Shown: positions 17,199 through 28,289, counted from the first letter of the stretch. The stretch is 64,000 nt of DNA from Flavihumibacter sp. ZG627 (GCF_000814325.1 NZ_JPHF01000008.1:1-64000); one strand, 5' to 3'. The notes: generated from the sequence alone by a model not told the origin. Program-made: numbers and translations.

Positions 17199-17495
17199 AT
17201 GTTTATCATTGAATTAACCTACAAGGTACCAGCAACCGAAATTGATGCGGCCATGGCAGGACATGTGGCCTTCCTGGAAAAATATTATCATTCGGGACAT
17301 TTCCTGGCATCTGGCAGGAAAGAACCACGCGATGGCGGGCTCATCTTTGCAAGGGCTACCAGTAAAGGGGAGATCGAGAAGATCATATCCCAGGATCCAT
17401 TCAGCATCAATGGCCTCGCAAGCTACCGCATCATAGAATTTAAGGCAACCAAAAAGATAAAAGCCTTTGATGATTTTGCCGGCGATGAAATATAA
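17199..17495 (+). CDS. YciI-like (YCII-related) protein inside the heme operon
   Basis: A 98-aa protein with the YCII-domain pattern: MFIIELTYKVPATEI, GHVAFLEKYYHSGHFLASGRKEP with the conserved His, then GGLIFARA, a Lys/Glu helix, DPFSINGLASYRIIEF. The fold is a ferredoxin-like alpha/beta barrel related to muconolactone isomerase-type proteins. Catalytic function in this family is unknown. It is tightly embedded between hemB (31 bp) and hemL (6 bp), so it is almost certainly co-expressed with heme enzymes. A role in handling a heme intermediate is only inference; it could equally be a passenger. Confidence 0.88.
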   Translation: MFIIELTYKVPATEIDAAMAGHVAFLEKYYHSGHFLASGRKEPRDGGLIFARATSKGEIEKIISQDPFSINGLASYRIIEFKATKKIKAFDDFAGDEI

Positions 17496-17501
17496 AATAC
17501 T

Positions 17502-18800
17502 ATGACTAATAATATCTCAAATAGCATTGCACTTTTTGCGCGTGCACAGGGTTCAATACCCGGAGGCGTCAACTCGCCGGTCCGCGCCTTTAAAAGTGTA
17601 GGAGGAACTCCACTGTTCATACAGCTGGCAGCAGGAGCCTATTTATATGACGTGGACGGCAACCGGTATATTGACTATATCGCGTCCTGGGGACCAATGA
17701 TTTTGGGCCACGCCTATGCTCCTGTGGTGAAAGCTATACAGCAATATGCTGAATACTCAACATCCTATGGTGCACCTACCCAACTGGAAATAGAAATGGC
17801 GGAGCTTATCCGTAGCATGACCTCAAATGTTGACCTCATAAGAATGGTAAGCAGCGGAACCGAAGCCTGCATGAGCGCCATACGAGTTGCACGAGGTTAT
17901 ACCGGAAGGAATAAGATCCTGAAGTTCGAAGGTTGCTACCATGGTCATGCTGACTCATTCCTGGTTAAAGCGGGAAGCGGTGTTGCTACTTTTAACATCC
18001 AGACGGTTCCCGGTGTTACAGCGGGAGTAAGCGCCGATACTTTAACCTGCGCATACAACGATCTTGATGCAGTGAAAAAACTTGCTGCCAGTCATAAGGG
18101 AGAAATTGCCGCCATTATCGTTGAACCGGTTGCAGGCAACATGGGTTGTATCCTTCCTGCACCGGGTTTCCTGGAAGGACTCCGTAAGGTCTGTGATGAA
18201 GAAGGCATCATATTTATTTTTGATGAAGTGATGACCGGATTCAGACTGGCCAAAGGTGGAGCCCAGGAAAAACTGGGTATTGATGCTGACCTTGTTACCT
18301 ATGGAAAAGTAATTGGTGCGGGTATGCCTGTTGGCGCTTTTGGGGGCAAAAAAGAGATCATGCAGGTAGTTGCACCACTTGGCTCCGTTTACCAGGCAGG
18401 AACACTTAGCGGTAATCCAATCGCAATGATTGCAGGATTTACCCTGCTCTCTGAATTAAACTGCAACCCATCTCTTTATGAAGAGCTGGATCAAAAAACA
18501 GCCTATCTCAAAAAAGGTCTGGAAAAGGAACTTGAGGCGTGGGGACACCCCTTCGTTATTAATCATTTCGGGTCGATGCTTAGCATTCATTTCAGCGAAA
18601 AACCCGTAAACGATTTTGCTTCTGCATCCGCTGCAAATAATGCGCTGTTTGCTAAGTTCTTCCATGCCATGCTCAACCGTGGAATTTATCTTCCGCCCTC
18701 TGCCTTCGAAGCATGGTTCTTAAACAACGCACTCACCACAGAAGACCTTGATAATACTATAAAAGCAGCTGGCGAAAGTCTGGCAGAGATCATGAAATGA
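17502..18800 (+). CDS. hemL: Glutamate-1-semialdehyde 2,1-aminomutase
   Basis: PLP enzyme that makes 5-aminolevulinate, second step of the C5 pathway. The 432-aa protein begins [24 protein letters not shown] and contains [49 protein letters not shown] and the PLP-binding Lys269 in [17 protein letters not shown], then [10 protein letters not shown]. It is the last gene of the hem operon; its TGA (18798-18800) abuts the stop codon of the convergent PepSY gene with no base between them. Confidence 0.97.
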   Translation: MTNNISNSIALFARAQGSIPGGVNSPVRAFKSVGGTPLFIQLAAGAYLYDVDGNRYIDYIASWGPMILGHAYAPVVKAIQQYAEYSTSYGAPTQLEIEMAELIRSMTSNVDLIRMVSSGTEACMSAIRVARGYTGRNKILKFEGCYHGHADSFLVKAGSGVATFNIQTVPGVTAGVSADTLTCAYNDLDAVKKLAASHKGEIAAIIVEPVAGNMGCILPAPGFLEGLRKVCDEEGIIFIFDEVMTGFRLAKGGAQEKLGIDADLVTYGKVIGAGMPVGAFGGKKEIMQVVAPLGSVYQAGTLSGNPIAMIAGFTLLSELNCNPSLYEELDQKTAYLKKGLEKELEAWGHPFVINHFGSMLSIHFSEKPVNDFASASAANNALFAKFFHAMLNRGIYLPPSAFEAWFLNNALTTEDLDNTIKAAGESLAEIMK

Positions 18801-19946
18801 TCATGCAGCTTCTTCCTGCTCTCCCATATCGGCAGCCAGCATACCTGGCTGCTTTTTCTTTTTCCTTGTCCGGTTCAGCCACATAATAAATCCGGTAACC
18901 GGGAAGCTTGTACCCAGCAGGCAAATAATAAAACCGATGATCTTTGAAGGCATACCAATAATGGAAGACACATGCACGGGCTTAAATGTCGCTCTAACCC
19001 TCTGCCCCAGATTTCGGTCTTCCCATCTAACAACTGTATTTACAGAAGCGCCATACCGATCAAAATAATAATTATCGGTTGCAGATTCATGTGCAGCATC
19101 ATTTGGCAATACATTCACCGCATATGAAGCAACAGAATCTTTTGGAGCACTGATATTATAAAACTCAACATCAGCAGCAGCAATTTTTGCAGAACTCAGG
19201 ACCTTATCGAAGCCCGCCATATTAACACCTTCCCGAAATTCATTCACCGGAGGTTTAGCACCCTGCATTGGTGATCCGGTAACTTTATATATACCTTTAT
19301 TGAACCACTCAAAACTCCATGCCAGTCCGGTAAAGGCAAATACGAAAAGCAGTATGGCTGAATAAAAACCCACTACTATATGCAAGTCATGATTCACCCT
19401 TTTCCAACCTGCATCCAGTTTAATACGTAAACGCTGGCGTAGTATAGCTCTTGTTTTTGGCCACCATAATACTATACCGGTTATCAGTATGAAAAGAAAG
19501 ATGATAGTACTAACTCCTACAATCATTTTACCTATATTACCCCCCAGCATCCATCTATGCAAAGCGAACATGGTATAAAAAAATGTTTCCTGGTAGCTGT
19601 ACATTTCAATAATCCGGGCGCTGTATGGATTAACAAATGCAGTTCTGCGCTGACCTTTCTCTACTGTATAATTTAATTCAGCTGTGCGTGATGGGTCTGT
19701 ATAAATTTTTACCGAACTAATATCTGCGCCAGGTACCTGCTTTTCCACCATCTCCACCATCTTCGCAACCGCAACTTGTGTTGACCCCGAAGGTATTTCT
19801 ACAAAATACCGCTCACGATGGAAGAACTGCTGCAACTCCTTCTCAAATACCAATACAGCACCCGTAAAACAGGTAACCATTATAATGAGTCCTGCTGCCA
19901 GGCTGAGGTAAAGATGGATGCGTCTGAAAAATATCTTCATTATCAC
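18801..19946 (-). CDS. PepSY-associated transmembrane helix protein
   Basis: 381-aa membrane protein of the PepSY_TM family (PiuB-like). It has an N-terminal membrane helix (HLYLSLAAGLIIMVTCFTGAVLVFEKEL), a periplasmic PepSY-like region, a membrane pair containing LHRWMLGG and VSTIIFLFILITGIVLWWPK, a further helix after VNHDLHIVVGFYSAILLFVFAFTGLAWSFEWF, and a last helix near the C terminus. Conserved His residues (LHRWM, HDLH) fit the heme-binding-type pattern of this family. Members are often iron-regulated and found beside siderophore or heme genes; the neighbours here (hemL, ferritin) agree. The ATG may be at 19946 or 19940. The exact function is unknown. Confidence 0.85.
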   Translation of the reverse strand: MIMKIFFRRIHLYLSLAAGLIIMVTCFTGAVLVFEKELQQFFHRERYFVEIPSGSTQVAVAKMVEMVEKQVPGADISSVKIYTDPSRTAELNYTVEKGQRRTAFVNPYSARIIEMYSYQETFFYTMFALHRWMLGGNIGKMIVGVSTIIFLFILITGIVLWWPKTRAILRQRLRIKLDAGWKRVNHDLHIVVGFYSAILLFVFAFTGLAWSFEWFNKGIYKVTGSPMQGAKPPVNEFREGVNMAGFDKVLSSAKIAAADVEFYNISAPKDSVASYAVNVLPNDAAHESATDNYYFDRYGASVNTVVRWEDRNLGQRVRATFKPVHVSSIIGMPSKIIGFIICLLGTSFPVTGFIMWLNRTRKKKKQPGMLAADMGEQEEAA

Positions 19947-19989
19947 AATTTAGGTCACCCTACTATATTTCGGAAAATTATATTTATTG

Positions 19990-20016
19990 TTTGCCTGTTT
20001 ATAAAGAGCAGGCAAA
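19990..20016. promoter_or_regulatory. Inverted repeat upstream of ferritin and the PepSY gene
   Basis: TTTGCCTG (19990-19997) and CAGGCAAA (20009-20016) form a perfect 8-bp inverted repeat around 11 nt. It lies in the short divergent region between the PepSY gene and ferritin, so it may be an operator or a hairpin in a transcript leader. Confidence 0.4.
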
Positions 20017-20121
20017 TTTCATGATGAAAAAACTCAAATACTTCCCGAAAAGGGAAAATGGTTACGCAATTGGAAAAAAAGTGCGAGAGATTTTTTCGTA
20101 AATTCATTTAAAATCATAACC

Positions 20122-20634
20122 ATGTTATCCAAAACAATGCAGGATGCCCTTAATAAGCAGGTGCAAATGGAAGCAGAGTCTTCACAGGCCTATCTGGCAA
20201 TGGCCTCCTGGGCAGATATCCAACCCGGTTTACAGGGTGTGGCCGCATTTTTCTATAAACAATCCGATGAAGAGCGGGTACACATGCTTAAACTGATAGC
20301 ATTTATTAATGAGCGTGGTGGATTTGGCGTGGTGCCTGCATTGGAACAACCCATCCTTACATTCGTAAGCCTGCAAACTGCATTTGCAGAATTCCTTAAA
20401 CATGAACTTAAAGTGAGCGATAGTATAAATGATATTGTTCACCAGTCGCTTTCTGAAAAAGACTATGCTACACATAACTTCCTCCAATGGTATGTAACTG
20501 AACAAATGGAAGAAGAACGTATGGCAAGAACTTTGAATGAAAAACTTGAACTGATAGGAGCCGATAAGAGTGGACTTTATCTCTTTGACAGGGATATTAT
20601 GGCATATAGGGGTCCGCAGGGTGGAGGGCACTAG
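20122..20634 (+). CDS. ftnA: Bacterial non-heme ferritin
   Basis: Cytoplasmic iron-storage protein forming a 24-subunit shell. The 170-aa sequence begins MLSKTMQDALNKQVQMEAES and matches FtnA: ferroxidase ligands Glu17, Glu50/51 and His54 (SDEERVHMLK), the long helix QSLSEKDYATHNFLQWYVTEQMEEE, and a C-terminal YLFDRDIM helix end. No heme-binding Met of bacterioferritin is needed. It is divergent from the PepSY gene and convergent with the AraC-type regulator (16 bp between stops), within an iron/heme neighbourhood. Confidence 0.96.
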   Translation: MLSKTMQDALNKQVQMEAESSQAYLAMASWADIQPGLQGVAAFFYKQSDEERVHMLKLIAFINERGGFGVVPALEQPILTFVSLQTAFAEFLKHELKVSDSINDIVHQSLSEKDYATHNFLQWYVTEQMEEERMARTLNEKLELIGADKSGLYLFDRDIMAYRGPQGGGH

Positions 20635-20650
20635 ATCAATCATGAGCCTT

Positions 20651-21598
20651 CTAGCGCAATAGCAACTCGCAGGGCTTTATTCCCGTATGCTTTTTAAAGG
20701 CTGTAGAAAAATGGGAAATGGATGAATAACCGAGCATCATGGAAACCTCGGTTACACTCAACCCTTTTTCATAAAGAAGGTAGCGGGCATGTTCCATGCG
20801 CTGGCTCTGGTAGAAATCAAATACCGTAGTACCATACAACTCCTTGAAACCTTTTTTGAGGTAACATTCATTAATAGCAACTTTTCGGCTCAATTCCTTA
20901 ATTGTGATGGGTTCACCAATATGTTGAAGGAGGATCTCACGGGCCTTTTCGATCTTTTCGCGGTCAGATTCATTAGCGAGGAACTTACAGGTAAACGCCA
21001 TCTCCTCTTTCTCCCCAATCATGCACTCGAGGCTGTAAAGTAACAGCATCTGCATTTGTGCATTCAGGAAGATATTCTCCATGGATCCTGAATAATTGTG
21101 GTTTAATAGCGCTTCCAGTACAGTTCGCGTTTTACCACATAAGGTCAGCGTTTTAGAGAAAGAAGATGCATGCCTGAAATGAACAATTTCGTCGGGCATC
21201 GATTTCATCTTCCCCCCATTTATGAACTGCGAAAGATGAGTGGGCGAGAACAGGAAACTCAAAACATCCACACTGGGTGATTTCTGCTCGCAACTATTCG
21301 AAAGGCTGAACCTGCAATTGTCGCATTCAATTTCCTTTTGCCGGCAATAAGTATTACCGGAAATGCAGAAACGAAGTTCCAGGTAATTCTCCTTACTGTT
21401 TTTTTCTACCCGGTGATAAACCAGCATTCCCATATCATCAACCTCAAATTGGGATTGCCGGCGATAACGGTGAATCGTATATTGTACCGAACCCGGAATC
21501 TGCTGTTCCCGATACTGCAGTAATTCGAGCTCGTTGAACATAACCGGCGCCTTTCGGGCCAGCGATAATATATCAGGTGCCTGGTGCATGGACGGCAA
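20651..21598 (-). CDS. AraC-family transcriptional regulator with a cysteine cluster
   Basis: 315-aa regulator. The C-terminal 100 residues are an AraC double helix-turn-helix: EKAREILLQHIGEPITIKELSRKVAINECYLKKGFKELYG and VTEVSMMLGYSSISHFSTAFKKHTGIKP. The N-terminal sensor part is distinctive: Cys78, Cys85, Cys92, Cys95 and Cys103 (CISGNTYC and ECDNCRFSLSNSC). Such spacing could bind a metal or Fe-S cluster or act as a redox switch. Similar Bacteroidota regulators resemble the PchR group controlling iron uptake. It converges on ferritin and precedes gyrB divergently. Its targets cannot be told from the sequence. Confidence 0.87.
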   Translation of the reverse strand: MPSMHQAPDILSLARKAPVMFNELELLQYREQQIPGSVQYTIHRYRRQSQFEVDDMGMLVYHRVEKNSKENYLELRFCISGNTYCRQKEIECDNCRFSLSNSCEQKSPSVDVLSFLFSPTHLSQFINGGKMKSMPDEIVHFRHASSFSKTLTLCGKTRTVLEALLNHNYSGSMENIFLNAQMQMLLLYSLECMIGEKEEMAFTCKFLANESDREKIEKAREILLQHIGEPITIKELSRKVAINECYLKKGFKELYGTTVFDFYQSQRMEHARYLLYEKGLSVTEVSMMLGYSSISHFSTAFKKHTGIKPCELLLR

Positions 21599-21770
21599 AA
21601 GTACACTTTATGCCTCAATCAGCGGGGCACCATTGACCAGCACTACTGTCATTTAACCGTAATTTCTTAGGCAGATCGTCCCTATTCACCGAAGGGCCTT
21701 GAATAGCCCTTATAAACCCCAAAACTCAGCTCAAATCCACTCAGATTCAGCTCCGTCTCCCCTTTTTTCG

Positions 21771-21778
21771 TACATTTG
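21771..21778 (+). promoter_or_regulatory. Candidate -7 box of gyrB
   Basis: TACATTTG fits TAnnTTTG exactly and lies 45 bp before the gyrB ATG. A -33 element is not obvious. Confidence 0.5.
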
Positions 21779-21781
21779 TAA

Positions 21782-23812
<2,031 letters not shown>

Positions 23813-23924
23813 ATAAATTTTTGACGATTTCAGGGTATTGAATTCGCCTGTTTTGAGATTTTTTGGCTAGCTTGTATGCCAGCTAATATTAATATTTATT
23901 CACTAACCATAAAAACAATTCGTT

Positions 23925-24128
23925 ATGGCTGATATCAAACTGACCGCATATAATGTGAAAACAAAAGAAAAGGGTGTTGAAATAAAAGATGCGGTGATCA
24001 CTAAAACCGCACGTGGCGGTTACATGGCCCAGGGTAATGATGGCAAAGGCAATAAACTCACAACCATGTTGGGCGAGGAAAAAGCTCTTGCTGCAATCAA
24101 AGCTGGTATTGCCAAACAAGGCTGGTAA
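23925..24128 (+). CDS. Small conserved-looking protein of unknown function (67 aa)
   Basis: A 67-aa Lys/Gly/Ala-rich protein, MADIKLTAYNVKTKEKGVE then KTARGGYMAQGNDGKGNKL and KALAAIKAGIAKQGW. No signal peptide or membrane segment. I do not recognise the family. It is probably real: it is the only ORF in a stand-alone unit with an AT-rich leader after gyrB and a strong Rho-independent terminator 26 bp after the stop, and codon use is like its neighbours. The composition is mildly basic, so RNA or DNA binding is possible but unproven. Confidence 0.75.
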   Translation: MADIKLTAYNVKTKEKGVEIKDAVITKTARGGYMAQGNDGKGNKLTTMLGEEKALAAIKAGIAKQGW

Positions 24129-24154
24129 TAATTTTATATTCAATTGAATAAGAA

Positions 24155-24188
24155 ACATCATTCCCTTTAGGAGGAATGATGTTTTTTT
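24155..24188 (+). terminator. Strong Rho-independent terminator after the 67-aa gene
   Basis: ACATCATTCC (24155-24164) pairs perfectly with GGAATGATGT (24173-24182) around an 8-nt loop, followed by seven T (24182-24188). Confidence 0.9.
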
Positions 24189-24216
24189 ATGTTACCCTCT
24201 AAGACTGTCAGACTGC

Positions 24217-26154
24217 TTGAAAAAACTAATCCTCCTGCTGCTCATTCTGTCACTGGCTACTTCCGGGATGACACAATCTGTGGTGGATAGTCCCTATCAT
24301 ATCAATGGTGCAGCTTTCAAGGAAAATTGCAACTGTTATACCCTCACACCCGCGCAAAATACAAGGTCTGGCTCGGTATGGAATATTAATAAGATCAACC
24401 TTAATGAACCGTTTGAATTCAGTTTTGATGTAAACCTGGGATGCACCGATGCAAATGGAGCAGATGGTATTGTTTTCGTATTGCAGCCTATCAGTACCAA
24501 TGTTGGTACGACCGGCGAGGGACTTGGTTTTGAAGGCATACGACCGTCAATAGGTATTGCGCTTGATACCTGGCAGAACACTAACCTTAATGATCCTGCC
24601 TATGACCATATCAGCATTCAACGTGATGGCGATAACAACCATTTAAGTTCTAATAACCTGGATGGACCAGTGCCTGTTTCTGCCCTAAGTGAAAATATAG
24701 AAGACTGCAAATGGCATGTATTGAAAATCCGGTGGAACGCCAATACAAAGGTGCTAACAACTTATATTGATGAGGTACTCCGCGTTTCCGATACCATTGA
24801 CCTGGTTCGTAATGTTTTCAACAATGATCCCATGGTTTTCTGGGGCTTCACAGGGGCAACCGGTGGCGCTACAAACCACCAGCGGTTCTGTACTTCGCTT
24901 ACAGCCAACTTCAATCAGGCTCCTACCGAAGAAACTTGCTTTCCTCAAACCATTGAGTTCGTTGACCTCTCCACCTCTTTCGGCACCATCGTTCAGTGGC
25001 ATTGGGATTTTGGTGACGGCACAACTTCTAACCTCCGTAATCCTCCCCCTCACACGTATGCGCAACCGGGAAATTATACTGTATCATCAACTGTTCTTGG
25101 CAATAATGGCTGTTGGTCAGACACTACAAAAAAGCTGATCACAATTGGCTCAATCCCAGTTGCTGATTTCCTTGTTCCTGACACTATCTGCGGATCAGTA
25201 AACTTTCAACCTCTCGATCGCTCCTCAGTTGAGTTTGGAACTATTTCTGAATGGGATTGGATTATCAATGGAGTTAAGCATTCCGGTAATATTCCACCAC
25301 TGCAAAATATCAGCGGCCAATCTTCGGTTGATATAAGCCTTTCAGTTAAAACGAAAGAAGGATGCATTTCTGAAGTAACTACAAAAACCATCAAATTATT
25401 GCCACAGCCCGAAATTGAGATCACTCCCCTAAGTAACTCCTGCATTGGAGAAACCCTTCAACTGACAGCCAGCAGCGGAACTCCTGGCAATCCCATACAA
25501 TCCTGGAATTGGTCCCCCGCATCAACTACCCCTGGAGATGCAAATTATTCCTTTAAGCCAAGTTTGCCGGGTGAGTATATTATCACGGTTAAAGGAATTG
25601 GAGTTAATGGTTGCGCCAGTATACCTGTGGACCATATAGCATCCTTCTTTAGCACCAATGCATTTGCCGGAAATGATACACTGGTTGCCGATAACCAACC
25701 TCTTCAATTGAATGCATCAGGCGGGGTATTATATTCCTGGTCGCCAGCCACCGGATTATCTGACCCAAATATCCCCGATCCGGTTGCTACACTCACCCGC
25801 GAAACAAATTATGTACTGACAGCGTACACCCCTGCAGGATGTGCTACTACAGATACCATCAATATCAAAGTATATAAAGGGCCTGAAATATATATTCCCA
25901 ATGCATTCTCACCAAACAGTGACGGACACAATGACCGTTTCCGATATCTCGCCGTGGGTATGCGAAAAATGAATTACTTCCGTGTTTTTAACAGAGTGGG
26001 ACAAAAAATCTTCGATGGGCTGGGATTCACTGGATGGGATGGTACAATTAATGGTATTGACCAGCCTGCAGGCAATTATACTTTTGTTGTTAGCGGGGAA
26101 GACTTCAATGGTAAGCAAATAGTAAAAAAAGGCAACTTCATCCTCATCCGTTAG
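24217..26154 (+). CDS. Secreted lectin-like/PKD protein with T9SS type B sorting domain
   Basis: 645 aa. The start is TTG at 24217 (MKKLILLLLILSLATSG signal peptide); no in-frame ATG precedes it. Domains in order: L-type (legume) lectin-like region, about residues 20-210 (FEFSFDVNLGCTDANGADGIVFVLQP; GIALDTWQN); PKD domain, about 245-315 (WHWDFGDGTTSN, HTYAQPGNYTV); one or two further PKD-like/Ig-like regions; and at the C terminus a CHU_C gliding-motility-type domain (IYIPNAFSPNSDGHNDRFRY, FNRVGQKIFDG, GWDGTINGIDQPAGNYTFVV). CHU_C is the type B signal for export by T9SS, so the protein is probably surface-bound or released and may bind glycans. It follows a strong terminator and so has its own promoter. 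Confidence 0.9.
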   Translation: MKKLILLLLILSLATSGMTQSVVDSPYHINGAAFKENCNCYTLTPAQNTRSGSVWNINKINLNEPFEFSFDVNLGCTDANGADGIVFVLQPISTNVGTTGEGLGFEGIRPSIGIALDTWQNTNLNDPAYDHISIQRDGDNNHLSSNNLDGPVPVSALSENIEDCKWHVLKIRWNANTKVLTTYIDEVLRVSDTIDLVRNVFNNDPMVFWGFTGATGGATNHQRFCTSLTANFNQAPTEETCFPQTIEFVDLSTSFGTIVQWHWDFGDGTTSNLRNPPPHTYAQPGNYTVSSTVLGNNGCWSDTTKKLITIGSIPVADFLVPDTICGSVNFQPLDRSSVEFGTISEWDWIINGVKHSGNIPPLQNISGQSSVDISLSVKTKEGCISEVTTKTIKLLPQPEIEITPLSNSCIGETLQLTASSGTPGNPIQSWNWSPASTTPGDANYSFKPSLPGEYIITVKGIGVNGCASIPVDHIASFFSTNAFAGNDTLVADNQPLQLNASGGVLYSWSPATGLSDPNIPDPVATLTRETNYVLTAYTPAGCATTDTINIKVYKGPEIYIPNAFSPNSDGHNDRFRYLAVGMRKMNYFRVFNRVGQKIFDGLGFTGWDGTINGIDQPAGNYTFVVSGEDFNGKQIVKKGNFILIR

Positions 26155-26203
26155 ATAATTCCGGATTCCTTAAATTTACAAGACCATCAATAAGCAACAA
26201 AAC

Positions 26204-26941
26204 ATGAAAATTATTTTCCTTACTGCGGCGAGCATTCTTGCCTTCACAACCATCAGTAATGCCCAGCAAAAAGGCGATCCCAAAGCAACCGAAGTATGGA
26301 CGCCTGTTCCACCCATGGTGGATCCCGGCAATATGCATCATGCCCCTTCAGATGCCATAATTTTATTTGATGGGAAAAACCTTAATGAATGGGTAAGTGC
26401 CAGAAATGGCGGTGCTCCGGGATGGTCTGTTGACAATGGAATACTCACAGTAAAAGGAGGTACAGGGGATATCAAAACCAAACAGGTTTTTGAAGATTGC
26501 CAGCTGCATATCGAATGGCGCACACCTGCTAAAGTTGAAAGTGAAGGCCAGGGCCGCGGAAATAGTGGAATATTTTTTATGGAGAATTATGAATTGCAGG
26601 TTCTCGACAATTATAAGAATGTGACCTATTCTAACGGTCAGGCAGGAAGCATTTATAAGCAACATATTCCGCTAGTGAATGCAAGCAAAGCGCCCGGTGA
26701 ATGGCAGACCTATGATGTGATATTTACTGCGCCACGCTTTAACGATGACGGAAGCCTTAAATCTGCTGCGCGTATCACAGTATTGCACAATAATGTTCTT
26801 GTACAGAATAATGTGGAGCTCAAGGGACGTACTGAATATATCGGTGCCCCAAGCTATAAAAAACATGGCCCTCTAAGCATCCAGCTCCAGGATCACGGTA
26901 ACCCCGTTAGTTTCCGGAATATCTGGTTGCGCAAATTGTAA
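26204..26941 (+). CDS. DUF1080 (3-keto-disaccharide hydrolase-type) secreted protein
   Basis: 245 aa with a signal peptide (MKIIFLTAASILAFTTISNAQQ). The mature part matches the DUF1080 family, a concanavalin-like beta-sandwich: IILFDGKNLNEWVS, PGWSVDNGILTVKGG, CQLHIEWRTP, GQGRGNSGIFFMENYELQVLD, GSIYKQHIPLVNASK and GPLSIQLQDHGNPVSFRNIW. Family members act on plant or glycan sugars, including 3-keto-glycosides, but substrates differ widely. A palindromic repeat of the TGTCTGACA family begins one base after the stop. Confidence 0.9.
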   Translation: MKIIFLTAASILAFTTISNAQQKGDPKATEVWTPVPPMVDPGNMHHAPSDAIILFDGKNLNEWVSARNGGAPGWSVDNGILTVKGGTGDIKTKQVFEDCQLHIEWRTPAKVESEGQGRGNSGIFFMENYELQVLDNYKNVTYSNGQAGSIYKQHIPLVNASKAPGEWQTYDVIFTAPRFNDDGSLKSAARITVLHNNVLVQNNVELKGRTEYIGAPSYKKHGPLSIQLQDHGNPVSFRNIWLRKL

Positions 26942-26942
26942 C

Positions 26943-26976
26943 AGGTATCTGACACATGTAAAGGGGATGTTCGGAC
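26943..26976. repeat. TGTCTGACA-family intergenic element
   Basis: AGGTATCTGACACATGT, then AAAGGGGATGTTCGGACA. It aligns base for base over most of its length with the reverse complement of the element at 60994-61033, and its first half with the left arm at 45215-45232. Confidence 0.7.
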
Positions 26977-27007
26977 AACAACAGGTTAAGTCAGCAATTG
27001 CCTAGCA

Positions 27008-28273
27008 CTATATCTTCTTCGCCCCGAAATAATCCCAAAGCACCTCCGGGAGATCAATTCCGTCTTCGGTCTGATTATTTTCCAAAAGTGCAGCAACAAT
27101 ACGTGGAAGCGCCATGGAACTGCCATTGAGGGAATGCACCAATTGCATTTTGCCGGTAGAATCCTTAAAACGGATCTTCATCCTGTTGGTCTGGTAATTT
27201 TCAAAATTGGAAACGGAACTCACTTCCAGCCATTTCTCCTGGGCTGCGCTATACACTTCAAAATCATAGGTGAGTGCTGAAGTGAAACTCATATCGCCGC
27301 CGCATAACCGAAGAATTCGATAAGGAAGTCCGAGACTAATTATAAGCTTCTCCACATGTAATACCATCTCCTCCAGAACATCATAACTTTTATCAGGATG
27401 TACCAGCTGTACCAGCTCCACTTTATCGAATTGGTGCAGCCTGTTCAATCCCCTTACATCTTTTCCATAACTACCAGCCTCACGACGGAAACAGGGAGTA
27501 TAGGCCGTCATCATGATGGGCAGCTCAGATTCTTTCACGATCTCGTCGCGATAAATATTTGTAACCGGAACTTCGGCAGTTGGAATAAGATAAAAATTAT
27601 CTGCCACGGCATGATACATCTGACCCTCCTTATCTGGCAATTGGCCAGTTCCGTATGCAGAGGCTTCATTCACCATATGCGGTGGCATTACTTCAAGGTA
27701 TCCCTCGCTGGTATTGAAATCAAGAAAATAACTGATCAGGGCCCGTTGCAATTTGGCACCTTTACCTTTATATACAGGGAAGCCGCTACCGGTTATTTTA
27801 TTTCCCAATTCAAAATCGATGAGGTCATATTTTTTTACCAGGTCCCAATGCGGAACAGCACCAGCGGGTAAAACCGGCGTTTCACCACCTTCACGAACCA
27901 CTTCATTATCAGCAGGTGTACGTCCGGCGGGAACCTGCACCGACGGCAGGTTAGGCAATTGTACCAGGATATCATTAATGGATCGCTCTATACCATCCAG
28001 CTCAGAAACATCATCCATACGTCCTTTGATAGCGGCAACTTCAGCTTTCAGCGACTCAGCTTCGGCCTTCTTTCCCTCCCGCATTAACAGACCAATATCT
28101 TTTGAAGCAGCATTCACCTTACCCTGGAGTTCGTCGCGTTCAAACTGAAGTTTGCGGCGACGCTCATCAAGTTGTAACAATTCATCCACCAATTCAGGCT
28201 GACCGAAATGCTTCACCGCCAGTCTTTCCTTCACCAGTTCCACATGCTGGCGGATAAAATTCACCTGTAACAT
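27008..28273 (-). CDS. serS: Seryl-tRNA synthetase
   Basis: Class II synthetase charging tRNA-Ser (and tRNA-Sec). 421 aa with the N-terminal coiled-coil arm (residues about 30-100, RRRKLQFERDELQGKVNAAS) and the class II core: motif 2 CFRREAGSYGKDVRGLNRLHQFDKVE and motif 3 NGSSMALPRIVAALLENNQ. ATG at 28273 is preceded 16 nt upstream by a -7 box (28290-28297, minus). Divergent from the 114-aa gene at 28325. Confidence 0.98.
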   Translation of the reverse strand: MLQVNFIRQHVELVKERLAVKHFGQPELVDELLQLDERRRKLQFERDELQGKVNAASKDIGLLMREGKKAEAESLKAEVAAIKGRMDDVSELDGIERSINDILVQLPNLPSVQVPAGRTPADNEVVREGGETPVLPAGAVPHWDLVKKYDLIDFELGNKITGSGFPVYKGKGAKLQRALISYFLDFNTSEGYLEVMPPHMVNEASAYGTGQLPDKEGQMYHAVADNFYLIPTAEVPVTNIYRDEIVKESELPIMMTAYTPCFRREAGSYGKDVRGLNRLHQFDKVELVQLVHPDKSYDVLEEMVLHVEKLIISLGLPYRILRLCGGDMSFTSALTYDFEVYSAAQEKWLEVSSVSNFENYQTNRMKIRFKDSTGKMQLVHSLNGSSMALPRIVAALLENNQTEDGIDLPEVLWDYFGAKKI

Positions 28274-28289
28274 CTTTAATATTTTGGCG

